A stretch of DNA of 46,690 nt from Hydrogenophilales bacterium (lineage in GTDB: Bacteria > Pseudomonadota > Gammaproteobacteria > Burkholderiales > Thiobacillaceae): contig JADJYY010000022.1 in assembly GCA_016719465.1 (NCBI GenBank), positions 1 through 46,690 of the forward strand, in the 5' to 3' direction. The notes under the pieces are model-generated. The model made no database searches and was not told the DNA's origin. It worked only from the letters and a program-made list of their open reading frames with translations. Of the stretch, positions 8,779 through 17,568 are shown in pieces. Each line of letters starts with the position of its first letter. Within the stretch, counting starts at the first letter, position 1. A program made the position numbers and the translations under genes.

Positions 8779-9906
8779 TCAGATGATGTCCAGGTGGTCG
8801 AGTCCCGAGGTAGGCGACTCGCCCTTGCTGTCCTTGAGATGCAGCTTGATCTTGAGGCGAAGGTCGTTGAAGGAATCGGCGTTGCGCAGGGCATCCTCGC
8901 CGCTGATGATGCCGATGGAGAACAGGTCGAACAGGGACTGGTCGAAGGTCTGCATGCCCAGGTCCCGGGAACGCCCCATGATCTCCTTGATCTCGTCCAG
9001 GCGGCCTTGCATGATCAGGTCGGTAATCAGGGGCGAGTTGAGCAGGATCTCCGTCGCCGGGATGCGCCCCTTGCCGTCGGTGCGCGGAATCAGGCGCTGG
9101 GAGACGATGGCGCGCAGGTTCAGGGACAGGTCGAGCAGCAGTTGCTCCCGCCGCTCCTGGGCGAAGAAGCTCAGGATGCGGTCCAGGGCCTGGTTGGCGT
9201 TGTTGGCGTGGATGGTGGACAGGCACAGGTGTCCGGTCTCGGCGTAGGCCATGGCGTACTGCATGTTTGCCCGGTCGCGAATCTCGCCGATCATGATGAC
9301 GTCCGGGGCCTGGCGCAGGGTGTTCTTCAGGGCCGACTCCCAATCGTCGGTATCCAGGCCGATCTCGCGCTGGGTAATGATGCTCTTGCCATGGGTGTGC
9401 ACGAACTCGATGGGATCTTCCACCGTGATGATGTGATCCTGGGCATTCTGGCTGCGGTGCCCCACCATGGCCGCCAGGGTGGTGGATTTGCCCGAGCCGG
9501 TGGCGCCCACCATGATCACCAGGCCGCGCGGCATCATGGCGATGTCCTTCAGCCCCGGGGGCAAGTGCAGTTCCTCGATCTTGGGGATGGTGGTGTTGAT
9601 GTGGCGCATGACCACGCCGGTGCGGCCTTGCTGGACGAAGATGTTGACCCGGAAGCGACCGATCTCCGGCTCGAACAGGGCGAAGTTCGCTTCATGATGC
9701 TTGGCGAATTCCACCTGTCGTTTCTCGTTCATCAGGGCCTTGGCGAACAGATCCGTGTCGGTGGGCGTCAGGCTCTGCTTCGAGATGGGCGTGACCTTGC
9801 CGTTCAGCTTCAGGGCGGGGGGAAAACCCGCCGTGAGGAACAGATCGGAGGCCTTACGCCCCACCATGAAACGCAACCACTCGTAGATTCTCGTCAGCGC
9901 ATCCAT
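8779..9906 (-). CDS. pilU: Type IV pilus retraction ATPase PilU
   Basis: 375 residues; a hexameric cytoplasmic ATPase of the PilT/VirB11 class that assists PilT in pilus retraction. Walker A GATGSGKST at residues 134-142, Asp box VEDPIEFVH, Walker B-like DVIMIGEIRD and His box TGHLCLSTIHANN are all present. The PilU-type C-terminus extends beyond PilT's length and lacks PilT's AIRNLIRE motif. It lies 41 bases downstream of pilT, so the pair is co-transcribed. Pilus assembly genes are not in the window. Confidence 0.94.
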   Translation of the reverse strand: MDALTRIYEWLRFMVGRKASDLFLTAGFPPALKLNGKVTPISKQSLTPTDTDLFAKALMNEKRQVEFAKHHEANFALFEPEIGRFRVNIFVQQGRTGVVMRHINTTIPKIEELHLPPGLKDIAMMPRGLVIMVGATGSGKSTTLAAMVGHRSQNAQDHIITVEDPIEFVHTHGKSIITQREIGLDTDDWESALKNTLRQAPDVIMIGEIRDRANMQYAMAYAETGHLCLSTIHANNANQALDRILSFFAQERREQLLLDLSLNLRAIVSQRLIPRTDGKGRIPATEILLNSPLITDLIMQGRLDEIKEIMGRSRDLGMQTFDQSLFDLFSIGIISGEDALRNADSFNDLRLKIKLHLKDSKGESPTSGLDHLDII

Positions 9907-9947
9907 TTTCCGGTCCGATGCTTGGGATTCGTGAATGAGCCCCTGGA

Positions 9948-10988
9948 TTACAGGAACATGTCCTTGTTGACGGCGACGGCGCGCGCATCGTTGGTATCGA
10001 TCACATTGCGGCGCACCATCTCCACCAGGGCCTGATCCAGGGTCTGCATGCCCAGGGATTGTCCGGTCTGGATGGAGGAATACATCTGGGCCACCTTGGC
10101 CTCCCGGATCAGATTGCGGATCGCCGGCGTGCCCAGCATGATCTCGTGCACCGCGACGCGGCCGCTGCCGTCCTTGCGCTTCAGCAGGGTTTGGGAAATC
10201 ACGGAGCGCAGGGACTCGGACAACATGGCGCGCACCATTTCCTTTTCCGCCGCCGGAAACACGTCGATGATCCGGTCGATGGTCTTGGCCGCCGAGGAGG
10301 TGTGCAGGGTACCGAATACCAGGTGGCCGGTTTCCGCCGCCGTCAGGGCCAGGCGGATGGTTTCCAGGTCGCGCATTTCGCCCACCAGGATGACGTCCGG
10401 GTCTTCCCGCAGGGCCGAGCGCAGGGCCTCGGCGAAGCCATGGGTATGGGGCCCCACCTCGCGCTGGTTGACCAGGCAGCGCTTGCTCTTGTGCACGAAT
10501 TCGATGGGATCCTCGATGGTGAGGATGTGGCCATACTGGTTCTCGTTGACGTAATCGACCATGGCCGCCAGGGTGGTGGATTTTCCGGAACCGGTGGGTC
10601 CCGTCACCACCACGATGCCCCGGGGCGTATCGGCGATTTCCTTGAAGATCTTCGGCGCCTCCAGTTGCTCCAGGGTCAGCACCAGGCTGGGAATGGTCCG
10701 GAACACCGCGCCGGCGCCCCGCTCCTGGTTGAATGCGTTGACCCGGAAGCGGGCCACGTCGCGCAATTCGAAGGAGAAATCCAGTTCCAGGTGTTCCTCG
10801 TAGCCCTTGCGCTGGGCGTCGCTCATGATGTCGTAAATCATGGCGCGGACTTCCTGATTGTTCAGCGGCGGCACGTTGATGCGGCGAATATCGCCATGCA
10901 CCCGAATCATCGGGGGCAATCCGGCCGAGAGGTGAAGATCGGAGGCCTTGTTCTTGACCGAGAAGGCAAGGAGCTCGGAAATTTCCAT
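9948..10988 (-). CDS. pilT: Type IV pilus retraction ATPase PilT
   Basis: 346 residues from ATG 10988 (MEISELLAFSVKNKASDLHLSAGLPP). N-terminal PAS-like domain, then the RecA-like core with Walker A GPTGSGKST (residues 130-138), VILVGEMRDLET (Walker B) and GHLVFGTLHTSSAAKT (His box). The C-terminal AIRNLIREAKVAQMYSSIQTG segment is the PilT-specific retraction motif. It drives pilus depolymerisation for twitching, DNA uptake and surface sensing. Its start is only 48 bases from divergent yggS, the common proteobacterial arrangement, so the two promoters must overlap or face each other in that gap. Confidence 0.96.
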   Translation of the reverse strand: MEISELLAFSVKNKASDLHLSAGLPPMIRVHGDIRRINVPPLNNQEVRAMIYDIMSDAQRKGYEEHLELDFSFELRDVARFRVNAFNQERGAGAVFRTIPSLVLTLEQLEAPKIFKEIADTPRGIVVVTGPTGSGKSTTLAAMVDYVNENQYGHILTIEDPIEFVHKSKRCLVNQREVGPHTHGFAEALRSALREDPDVILVGEMRDLETIRLALTAAETGHLVFGTLHTSSAAKTIDRIIDVFPAAEKEMVRAMLSESLRSVISQTLLKRKDGSGRVAVHEIMLGTPAIRNLIREAKVAQMYSSIQTGQSLGMQTLDQALVEMVRRNVIDTNDARAVAVNKDMFL

Positions 10989-11036
10989 TATAATTCCCCG
11001 AGTTACGTGATTTTTTCCGAGGGAGCGCGGGGCATT

Positions 11037-11747
11037 ATGGGCGCAATCGCCGCCGCCTTGCAAGCTTGCAGAGCCCGCATCGAAGTCGCCTGCGCCGCCT
11101 CGGGTCGAGGCCCGGATTGTGCCCGCCTTCTGGCGGTGAGCAAGACTTTTCCCGCCGAGGCGGTCAGGCAGGCGCATGCCGCCGGGCAAAGGCTGTTCGG
11201 CGAAAGTTACGCGCAGGAAGCCCTGCCCAAGATCGAATCCCTGGCCGACCTGCCCCTGGAATGGCACTTCATCGGCCCCTTGCAGAGCAACAAGACCCGC
11301 GTCATCGCCGAGCATTTCCATTGGCTGCACAGCCTGGATCGCGAATCGCTGGCCCGGCGCCTGTCGCGGCAAAGGCCGGCGCATTTGCCGCCGTTGAATG
11401 TCTGCATCCAGGTCAACGTGAGCGGCGAGGCCAGCAAGCATGGCGTCCCGCCCTCGGAGGCCCTGCCCCTGGCCCAAGCGCTCGCCGCCTTGCCCAATCT
11501 GCGCCTGCGGGGCCTGATGGCGATCCCGGAGCCGACGCCGGATCTCGCCCGCCTGCGTGGCCGTTTCCGCGAGGTCGCCATCCTGCTGGAACAGGCCCGA
11601 CGCCTGGGCCTGTCGCTGGACACCCTGTCCATGGGCATGTCGGCCGACCTGGAAGCCGCGATCATGGAAGGTGCGACAATGGTGCGAGTGGGCAGCGCGA
11701 TATTCGGTGCCCGTGACTACAACACGAATCAGGAACAGTCATCATGA
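11037..11747 (+). CDS. yggS: YggS/PLPBP-family pyridoxal phosphate homeostasis protein
   Basis: 236 residues from ATG 11037 (GAGGGAG Shine-Dalgarno at 11019-11025). TIM-barrel PLP-binding protein with LLAVSKTFP (PLP Lys36), FGESYAQEA, WHFIGPLQSNKTR, MGMSADLEAAI and VRVGSAIFG, the family's signature blocks. It buffers free PLP and affects amino-acid and keto-acid pools; no catalytic activity is known. First gene of a tightly packed operon: its TGA overlaps the proC ATG by four bases. Confidence 0.94.
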   Translation: MGAIAAALQACRARIEVACAASGRGPDCARLLAVSKTFPAEAVRQAHAAGQRLFGESYAQEALPKIESLADLPLEWHFIGPLQSNKTRVIAEHFHWLHSLDRESLARRLSRQRPAHLPPLNVCIQVNVSGEASKHGVPPSEALPLAQALAALPNLRLRGLMAIPEPTPDLARLRGRFREVAILLEQARRLGLSLDTLSMGMSADLEAAIMEGATMVRVGSAIFGARDYNTNQEQSS

Positions 11748-12553
11748 AACTGGGCTTCATCGGTGGCGGCAACATGGCCGCCGCCTTGATCGGCGGGCTA
11801 TCGCGCAAGGGATTCGCGGCCGACGCCATCCGCGTCGCGGAAACGAATGCCGAGCGCCGCGCCTGGCTGGCGAGCGAATTCGGGGTGCGGGTGGAGGAAA
11901 GCGCGGCCGAAACCCTCGCCGCGGATGTCGTCGTGCTCGCGGTCAAGCCCCAGCAATTGTCGGCCCTGCTGCGCGGCCTGCCGCCCCTCGAGCCCGGCCA
12001 ATTGGTCCTGTCCATCGCCGCGGGCGTCCGCGCCCTGGACATCTCCCGCTGGCTGGGCGGGCACGCCGCCGTGGCCAGGGCCATGCCCAACACTCCCGCC
12101 CTGGTCGGGGCCGGCATCACCGGCCTCTATGCCCTGCCGACCGTCAGCGAGACGCAGAAGGTCCAGGCTCGCCAGGTCCTCGAGGCCGTCGGTGAAGTGG
12201 CCTGGGTCGACGATGAGTCCCTGATCGACGCGGTCACCGCCATTTCCGGCAGCGGGCCGGCCTATGTCTTCTTGTTCATCGAGGCCCTGGAACAGGCCGC
12301 AATCGACCTGGGCCTGCCCGCGGCGACCGCCCGCCAGCTCACCCTGCATACCTTCCTCGGCGCCGCCGCCCTGGCCATCAAGGACCGGGCGCCGCCGGCC
12401 GAGTTGCGGGCGCGGGTCACGTCCAAGGGCGGGACCACCGAGCGCGGACTGCTGGCGCTGGAGGAAGGCGGCGTGCGATACGCCATCGGCATGGCCGCCC
12501 GGGCCGCCGCCGAGCGCGCCAGGGAAATGGGCGAGATACTGGGGAAGGATTGA
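11744..12553 (+). CDS. proC: Pyrroline-5-carboxylate reductase
   Basis: 269 residues. Catalyses the NAD(P)H-dependent last step of proline synthesis. N-terminal Rossmann motif FIGGGNMAAALIGG (residues 5-18), the mid-protein VARAMPNTPALVGAGITG block, and the C-terminal dimerisation/substrate region with AISGSGPAYVFLFIEAL and TSKGGTTERGLLALE. The start overlaps the yggS stop (ATGA), indicating translational coupling. The stop overlaps the next ATG (TGATG). Confidence 0.96.
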   Translation: MKLGFIGGGNMAAALIGGLSRKGFAADAIRVAETNAERRAWLASEFGVRVEESAAETLAADVVVLAVKPQQLSALLRGLPPLEPGQLVLSIAAGVRALDISRWLGGHAAVARAMPNTPALVGAGITGLYALPTVSETQKVQARQVLEAVGEVAWVDDESLIDAVTAISGSGPAYVFLFIEALEQAAIDLGLPAATARQLTLHTFLGAAALAIKDRAPPAELRARVTSKGGTTERGLLALEEGGVRYAIGMAARAAAERAREMGEILGKD

Positions 12554-13131
12554 TGTTCGCGGATGCCGCCCAGTTCCTGCTGCGCACGGCTTTCGACCTG
12601 CTGGCCTGCGCCTTCTTCATGCGCTTCTGGATGCAGGCGGCCCGGGTCCCCTTCCGCAATCCATTCGCCCAATTCGTGATCAAGGTCACCGATTTCGCGG
12701 TGCGGCCGTTGCGGCGGACGCTGCCGGGCCTGTTCGGCCTGGACTGGGCCAGCCTGGTGTTGTTTTTCCTGGCCGAGCTGCTCATGGTGCTCGGCACCGC
12801 CTGGATCATGGGCTATCCCTTCGCCATCGCCGGCGGCGCCGTCTTGCCGGGGTTCCTGCTGATGGCGCTGGCCAGTTGCCTGCGTCTGGGGCTTTATGTC
12901 CTGATGGGATTCATCCTGATCCAGGCGGTGCTGTCCTGGGTCAATCCCTTCTCCCCCCTGGCGCCCGTGTTCTATGCACTGTCCCGGCCGGTCCTGGCGC
13001 CGTTCCAGCGCCTCATCCCCGCCGTCGGGGGCATGGATCTGTCGCCCCTGGTGGCGCTCGTCGTGGTCCAGCTGATCCTGGTCGCGCCGGTGGCCGCCTT
13101 GGAGCGCCTGGCGCGCGGCATGGTATGGTGA
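12553..13131 (+). CDS. yggT: YggT-family integral membrane protein
   Basis: 192 residues from ATG 12553, which shares its A with the proC stop. About four hydrophobic segments form two copies of the YGGT domain. The second copy contains GFILIQAVLSWVNPFSPLAPVFYALSRP, with the conserved WV-NP and R-P elements. The first copy (FFMRFWMQAARVPFRNPFAQFVIKVT) matches the same pattern. The family has been linked to osmotic stress and, in Gram-positives and plastids, to division or thylakoid biogenesis; the role here is unknown. Inner membrane. Confidence 0.9.
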   Translation: MFADAAQFLLRTAFDLLACAFFMRFWMQAARVPFRNPFAQFVIKVTDFAVRPLRRTLPGLFGLDWASLVLFFLAELLMVLGTAWIMGYPFAIAGGAVLPGFLLMALASCLRLGLYVLMGFILIQAVLSWVNPFSPLAPVFYALSRPVLAPFQRLIPAVGGMDLSPLVALVVVQLILVAPVAALERLARGMVW

Positions 13132-13421
13132 CCTCCTGGCTCCGGCCAGCCGGGGATGGCGTGGAAATCGCGCTGCACATTCAGCCGGGGGCCTCCCGTT
13201 GTGAAATTTCCGGCCCGCACGGCGACGCCCTGAAGATCCGCGTGGCCGCCCGGGCGGTGGAGGGCGCTGCCAACGGCGCGCTGCTGGAATTCCTGGCGCA
13301 ATGTCTTGGCTTGCAGCTGAGAGCGGTTAGAATCCTGCGTGGTGAAAAATCCCGTCGCAAGGCGGTCTGGGCTGCGATCAGCCCGGACGAGGCCGAGCGG
13401 CGGCTCATGGGGAAAACTTGA
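13125..13421 (+). CDS. DUF167 (YggU-family) protein
   Basis: 98 residues from ATG 13125, overlapping the yggT end by seven bases. Conserved family elements: VEIALHIQPGASRCEISGPHG (residues 13-33), LKIRVAARAVEGAANGALLEFLA, and VRILRGEKSRRKAVW near the C-terminus. YggU is a small alpha/beta protein of unknown role usually placed directly after yggT, as here. Its TGA shares a base with the next start. Confidence 0.9.
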   Translation: MVTSWLRPAGDGVEIALHIQPGASRCEISGPHGDALKIRVAARAVEGAANGALLEFLAQCLGLQLRAVRILRGEKSRRKAVWAAISPDEAERRLMGKT

Positions 13422-15394
13422 TGAATTATGGTCTGGAAAGCGGCATCACCCGGTTCAGGAACCGGCGTGATCGGCTGGTGAAGGTGGTCACAGCCTACAA
13501 GGAATGGCTGGAACACCATACCGAGGCCGAGCCCGAGCAGTTGCTGCGCCTCTACGACCTGACCGAGAACCTGAAGCGGGACCGGCTCATGGTGGCCTTC
13601 GTGGCGGAATTCAGCCGGGGCAAGACCGAACTCATCAACGCCCTGTTCTTCTCCGACTTCAAGCAGCGCCTGCTGCCCTCGGATGCCGGCCGCACCACCA
13701 TGTGCCCCACCGAGATCTATTACGACCCGGACACCGAGCCCTATATCCGCCTGCTGCCCATCGAGACCCGCTTCCGCGACGACAGCATCAACGCCCTGAA
13801 ACGCCTGCCGGTGGAGTGGAGCACCATCAGGCTGGATGTCTCCGACCCCAACGCCATGGTGACCGCCATGCGCAAGCTGGCGGAAACCAAGGTCGTGTTC
13901 AAGGTGGAGGCCCGGGCCCTGGGCCTGTGGGACGAGAACGACCCCAACCTGGGCTACATGGTGAAGGACCAGGACCGGGTGGAGATCCCGGCCTGGCGCT
14001 ACGCCATGATCAACTATCCTCACCCGTTGCTGGAATCGGGCCTGGCCATCCTCGACACCCCCGGCCTCAACGCCATGGGCGCGGAACCGGAACTGACCAT
14101 TTCCGCCATCCCCAACGCCCACGCCCTGCTGTTCCTGCTGGCCACCGACACCGGCGTGACCCAGTCCGACTTCGAGATCTGGAACAAGTGGGTATCCAAG
14201 CACGCCAGCCAGCACTACGCCGTGCTGAACAAGATCGACATGCTGTGGGACGACCTCAAGACGCCGGAGGAGATCGGCCGCACCATCCAGCGCCAGATCG
14301 AATCCACCGCCACCCAGCTCAACATCTCCGCCGCCAGCGTCATGGCCATCTCCGCCCAGAAGGCCCTGGTGGGCAAGATCCGGGGCGACCAGGATCTGCT
14401 CAAGCGTTCCGGCATCCAGGCCCTGGAAGTCATGCTGGCGCGGGAAATCATCCCGTCCCGGGAAAAGATCATGCGGGATTCTGTGACCCGTGAAGTGGGC
14501 CCGCTGCTCACCGAGGCGCGGGAAACCGCCCACAACCGCATCCAGGCCTCGCGTCAGAACCTCCTCGACCTTCAGGCCCTGTCCGGCAAGAACCAGCAGA
14601 TCGTCGGCCAGATGCGGGAAAAGATGCTGTACGACAAGCAGGTCTATGACGAGACCACCCGCAACTTCAACGTCACCCGCAAGGTGGTGGCCCAGCAGGG
14701 CTGGGAATTGCTGGCCCGGCTGGACGACGACCGCATGGACAAGATCATCGAGGAGTCCATGATGGCCATCAACGACAGCTGGACCACGGCCGGCCTGATC
14801 AAGGGCATGCAGTTGCTGTTGCGGCGCATGGGCGCGGAATTCGATTTCGCCAACCAGCAGTGCGGCGGCATCAAGCAACTGCTCAACTCCGCCTATCAGC
14901 GCTTCCATGAAATCCACGGCCTGGAGCGCATGGATCCGCCCACGCTGGATCTTTCCCGCTACCGCGCCCGCCTGGACGAACTGATGGTGAGCACCCAGGA
15001 GTTCTGCTCCGACCCGCTCAACATCATGTTGGAAAAGCGCTTCATGGTGAAGAAGTTCTATATCGCCCTGGTGACCCAGGCCCGCATCCTGTTCCAGCAG
15101 GTGCGCATCGAGGCGGAAACCTGGCTGCGCCTGACCCTGGACCCCATCGTGGTGCGCATCACCGAACACAAGGCCCAACTGGAACACCGCCTGGAAAACC
15201 TGAACAAGGTACACGCCAACCTGGGCTCCATCCAGGAACGCAGCGCCACCGTCAGCCGCGAGATGGTCAAGATCAAGGCCCAGGTGGACCAGATCGAGGA
15301 CATCGCCAAGGAATTCTCCCTGCTCACCGGCGTGGCCTTCCGCCCCATGGGGGATGGCTCGGACACCGGCGTCGCCGCGCCCGCGGCCGCCTGA
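13421..15394 (+). CDS. Dynamin-family GTPase
   Basis: 657 residues from ATG 13421 (overlaps the DUF167 stop). G1/P-loop AEFSRGKTELINAL at about residues 62-75, G3 DTPGLNAMG at 212-220, G4 LNKIDMLWDD at 269-278. The G1 lacks the leading Gly of the textbook GxxxxGK[ST]. The second half is largely helical and Gln/Arg/Leu-rich, as in dynamin stalks (RIQASRQNLLDLQALSGKNQQIVGQM, then a C-terminal coiled coil with HRLENLNKVHANLGSIQERS). No membrane segment is obvious. Bacterial dynamin-like proteins remodel membranes or act in envelope stress. It is the last gene of the yggS operon and converges on rng. Confidence 0.88.
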   Translation: MNYGLESGITRFRNRRDRLVKVVTAYKEWLEHHTEAEPEQLLRLYDLTENLKRDRLMVAFVAEFSRGKTELINALFFSDFKQRLLPSDAGRTTMCPTEIYYDPDTEPYIRLLPIETRFRDDSINALKRLPVEWSTIRLDVSDPNAMVTAMRKLAETKVVFKVEARALGLWDENDPNLGYMVKDQDRVEIPAWRYAMINYPHPLLESGLAILDTPGLNAMGAEPELTISAIPNAHALLFLLATDTGVTQSDFEIWNKWVSKHASQHYAVLNKIDMLWDDLKTPEEIGRTIQRQIESTATQLNISAASVMAISAQKALVGKIRGDQDLLKRSGIQALEVMLAREIIPSREKIMRDSVTREVGPLLTEARETAHNRIQASRQNLLDLQALSGKNQQIVGQMREKMLYDKQVYDETTRNFNVTRKVVAQQGWELLARLDDDRMDKIIEESMMAINDSWTTAGLIKGMQLLLRRMGAEFDFANQQCGGIKQLLNSAYQRFHEIHGLERMDPPTLDLSRYRARLDELMVSTQEFCSDPLNIMLEKRFMVKKFYIALVTQARILFQQVRIEAETWLRLTLDPIVVRITEHKAQLEHRLENLNKVHANLGSIQERSATVSREMVKIKAQVDQIEDIAKEFSLLTGVAFRPMGDGSDTGVAAPAAA

Positions 15395-15409
15395 GACATC
15401 CGGCCGGCG

Positions 15410-15426
15410 CCGCCCCGCCGGGGCGG
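15410..15426. terminator. Possible hairpin between convergent dynamin-like gene and rng
   Basis: CCGCCCC-GCC-GGGGCGG forms a perfect 7-bp stem in the 33-base gap between the two stops. No T run follows on either strand. Confidence 0.35.
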
Positions 15427-15427
15427 A

Positions 15428-16879
15428 TCACAGCAGGATGATGTCGTACTGCTCCTGGGTGAACAGGCTTTCCACCTGCAGCGAAATCGGCTTGGTGATG
15501 AAATCCGACAGTTGCGCCAGGCTCTGGGATTCCTCGTCCAGGAACATGTCGATCACCGTCTGGGACGCCATGATGCGGAACTCCCGGGCGTTGAACTGAC
15601 GCGCCTCCCGCATCAGCGCCCGCAGGATCTCGTAGCAGGTGGTCTGGGCGGTCTTGATCTGGCCACGTCCCTGGCAGATCGGGCAGGGTTCGCACAGCAC
15701 GCGGGTCAGGCTTTCGCGGGTCCGCTTGCGGGTCATTTCCACCAGCCCCAATGACGTGAAGCCGTTGATGGTCATGCGGGTGCGGTCCCGCGCCAGAGCC
15801 TTCGACAGCTCCGCCAGCACCGCCGCCTTGTGTTCCTGGCTGTCCATGTCGATGAAGTCCAGGATGATGATGCCCCCCAGATTGCGCAATCGGAGTTGCC
15901 GCGCGATGGTCTGGGCCGCCTCCAGGTTGGTCTTGAAGATGGTTTCGTCGAAGGTGCGGCCGCTGGTGAAACTGCCGGTGTTGACGTCGATGGTGGTGAG
16001 GGCCTCGGTCTGGTCCACGATCAGGTAGCCGCCGGACTTCAGATCCACGCGCCGTCCCAGGGCCCTCTCGATCTCGTCCTCGACGCCGTAGAGGTCGAAC
16101 AGGGGCCGCTCGGCGGCATAGTGGCTGATCTTGCCCGCCACGTTGCGGGTGAACTCGGACGCGAAGGCATCCATGCGCTGGAAGGTTTCCCGGGAGTCCA
16201 CCAGGATGCGCGAGGTCTCCGAGGTGGAAAAATCCCGCATGACCCGATGGGCCAGATCCAGTTCCTGATAGATCAGGGCCGGGCCGGGCCGGTTTTCCGA
16301 GCGGGCCTGGATGGCGTCCCACAGGGTGTGCAGGTACTCCACGTCGGCGGCCAGTTCGGCATCCTCGGCCATGTTGGCCATGGTGCGGATGATGAAGCCG
16401 CCATGGGGGTCCTGGGGCAGCACCCGGGTCAGGCGTTCCCGCAGCAATTCCCGCTCGCTCTCGTCCTCGATCTTCTGGGAAATGCCGATGCGGGTTTCCT
16501 GGGGCAGGTAGACCAAGAAACGGCCCGCCATGCTGATCTGGGTGGACAGGCGCGCCCCCTTGGCGCCGATGGGATCCTTGATGACCTGCACCAGGATGCT
16601 CTGCCCCTCGTGCAGCACCTTCTCGATGGGGCGCGGGCAGTTGTCGCAGCGGGCCTCGACGATGTCGCCCACGTGCAGAAACGCGGCCCGGTCCAGGCCG
16701 ATGTCGACGAAGGCCGACTGCATGCCGGGCAGGACCCGGCTCACCTTGCCCAGGTAGACGTTGCCCACCAGGCCCCGCTGGCTGGTGCGCTCGATGTGCA
16801 GTTCCTGCACCGCCCCCAGGTAGATGACCGCCACCCGGGTTTCCTGGGGCGTCACGTTGATGAGAATTTCCTCGCTCAT
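15428..16879 (-). CDS. rng: Ribonuclease G
   Basis: 483 residues, RNase G length, lacking the long C-terminal scaffold of RNase E. It matures 16S rRNA 5' ends and takes part in mRNA decay. S1 RNA-binding domain about residues 36-110 (GNVYLGKVSRVLPGMQSAFVDIG), 5'-sensor/RNase H-like regions, then the DNase I-like catalytic core with magnesium ligands in TIDVNTG (Asp298) and ILDFIDMD (Asp341/Asp344). A Zn-link CPIC occurs at 399-402. A second Cys pair (CDNC, 78-81) sits in the S1 domain. The start overlaps the end of maf by four bases, so it is last in the senB-like/rlmH/maf/rng transcript. Confidence 0.95.
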   Translation of the reverse strand: MSEEILINVTPQETRVAVIYLGAVQELHIERTSQRGLVGNVYLGKVSRVLPGMQSAFVDIGLDRAAFLHVGDIVEARCDNCPRPIEKVLHEGQSILVQVIKDPIGAKGARLSTQISMAGRFLVYLPQETRIGISQKIEDESERELLRERLTRVLPQDPHGGFIIRTMANMAEDAELAADVEYLHTLWDAIQARSENRPGPALIYQELDLAHRVMRDFSTSETSRILVDSRETFQRMDAFASEFTRNVAGKISHYAAERPLFDLYGVEDEIERALGRRVDLKSGGYLIVDQTEALTTIDVNTGSFTSGRTFDETIFKTNLEAAQTIARQLRLRNLGGIIILDFIDMDSQEHKAAVLAELSKALARDRTRMTINGFTSLGLVEMTRKRTRESLTRVLCEPCPICQGRGQIKTAQTTCYEILRALMREARQFNAREFRIMASQTVIDMFLDEESQSLAQLSDFITKPISLQVESLFTQEQYDIILL

Positions 16880-17496
16880 AGGATTTCGAAGCCCACGGTT
16901 TTCAATAATTCGGATGTCTCGTACAGGGGCAGCCCCATGACGCCGGAATAGCTGCCCGAGAGATGTTCGATGAACAGGGCCGCGCGACCCTGGATGCCAT
17001 AGCCGCCGGCCTTGTCGAAGGCCTCCCGGCTGGCGAGGTAGGCGGCGATCTCCGTCTCGGAGAGCGGCTTGAAGGTCACCACGCTCTCGGAATGGACCAC
17101 GCGCGCATTGCCCCGATATACCGCCGCCACCCCGGTCAGGACGGTGTGGGCGCGGCCGGAATAGCGCCGCAGCATGGCGGCGGCCTCGGCCCCGTCCGCC
17201 GGCTTGCCGAGAATATGGCCATCCAGGGTGACGGTGGTATCCGCCGCCAGGATCGGCCAGGGTGGCAGCCTGCGGCCGGCCTGGGCGAGCACGCCCGCTT
17301 CCGCCTTGCCGCGGGCCAGTCGCAGGACGTAATCCAGGGCGGGCTCGTCCGGCAGCGGCGTCTCGTCCACATCGGCGCGGCCGGATGCGGTGCGCAACGG
17401 CAGCACCGTCGGTTCCAGGCCGACCTGGCGGAGCAATTCCAGCCGGCGCGGGGATTGCGAGGCGAGGTAAAGATGCTTGAGGGAAGGCGGGCTCAT
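16876..17496 (-). CDS. maf: Maf-family nucleoside triphosphate pyrophosphatase
   Basis: 206 residues from ATG 17496 (MSPPSLKHLYLASQSPRRLELL). A longer in-frame reading to 17541 exists, but its extra residues do not fit the family. Hallmarks: ASQSPRR phosphate loop (12-18), LAADTTVTLDG with the conserved Asp, SGRAHTVLTGVA, and DKAGGYGIQGRAALFIEHLSGSYSGVMGLPL. It hydrolyses non-canonical or modified nucleotides such as dTTP/UTP analogues; the YhdE-like subgroup is likely but not certain. It overlaps rng by four bases and follows rlmH by 72 bases. Confidence 0.93.
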   Translation of the reverse strand: MSPPSLKHLYLASQSPRRLELLRQVGLEPTVLPLRTASGRADVDETPLPDEPALDYVLRLARGKAEAGVLAQAGRRLPPWPILAADTTVTLDGHILGKPADGAEAAAMLRRYSGRAHTVLTGVAAVYRGNARVVHSESVVTFKPLSETEIAAYLASREAFDKAGGYGIQGRAALFIEHLSGSYSGVMGLPLYETSELLKTVGFEIL

Positions 17497-17568
17497 GACG
17501 AGGGCGAGTTTACCCGCTAATGCGGCGCTTCCGTCCGCCACCCGCGTGGCGAGCTGGGCCGGGCCCCG

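Noticed and set aside
8758..10035. 425-codon plus-strand frame across pilU
   Set aside because: Antisense shadow; the pilU strand carries Walker A, Asp and His boxes.
13181..15214. 677-codon minus-strand frame across the dynamin-like gene
   Set aside because: Antisense shadow of a gene with clear GTPase motifs; no motifs of its own.
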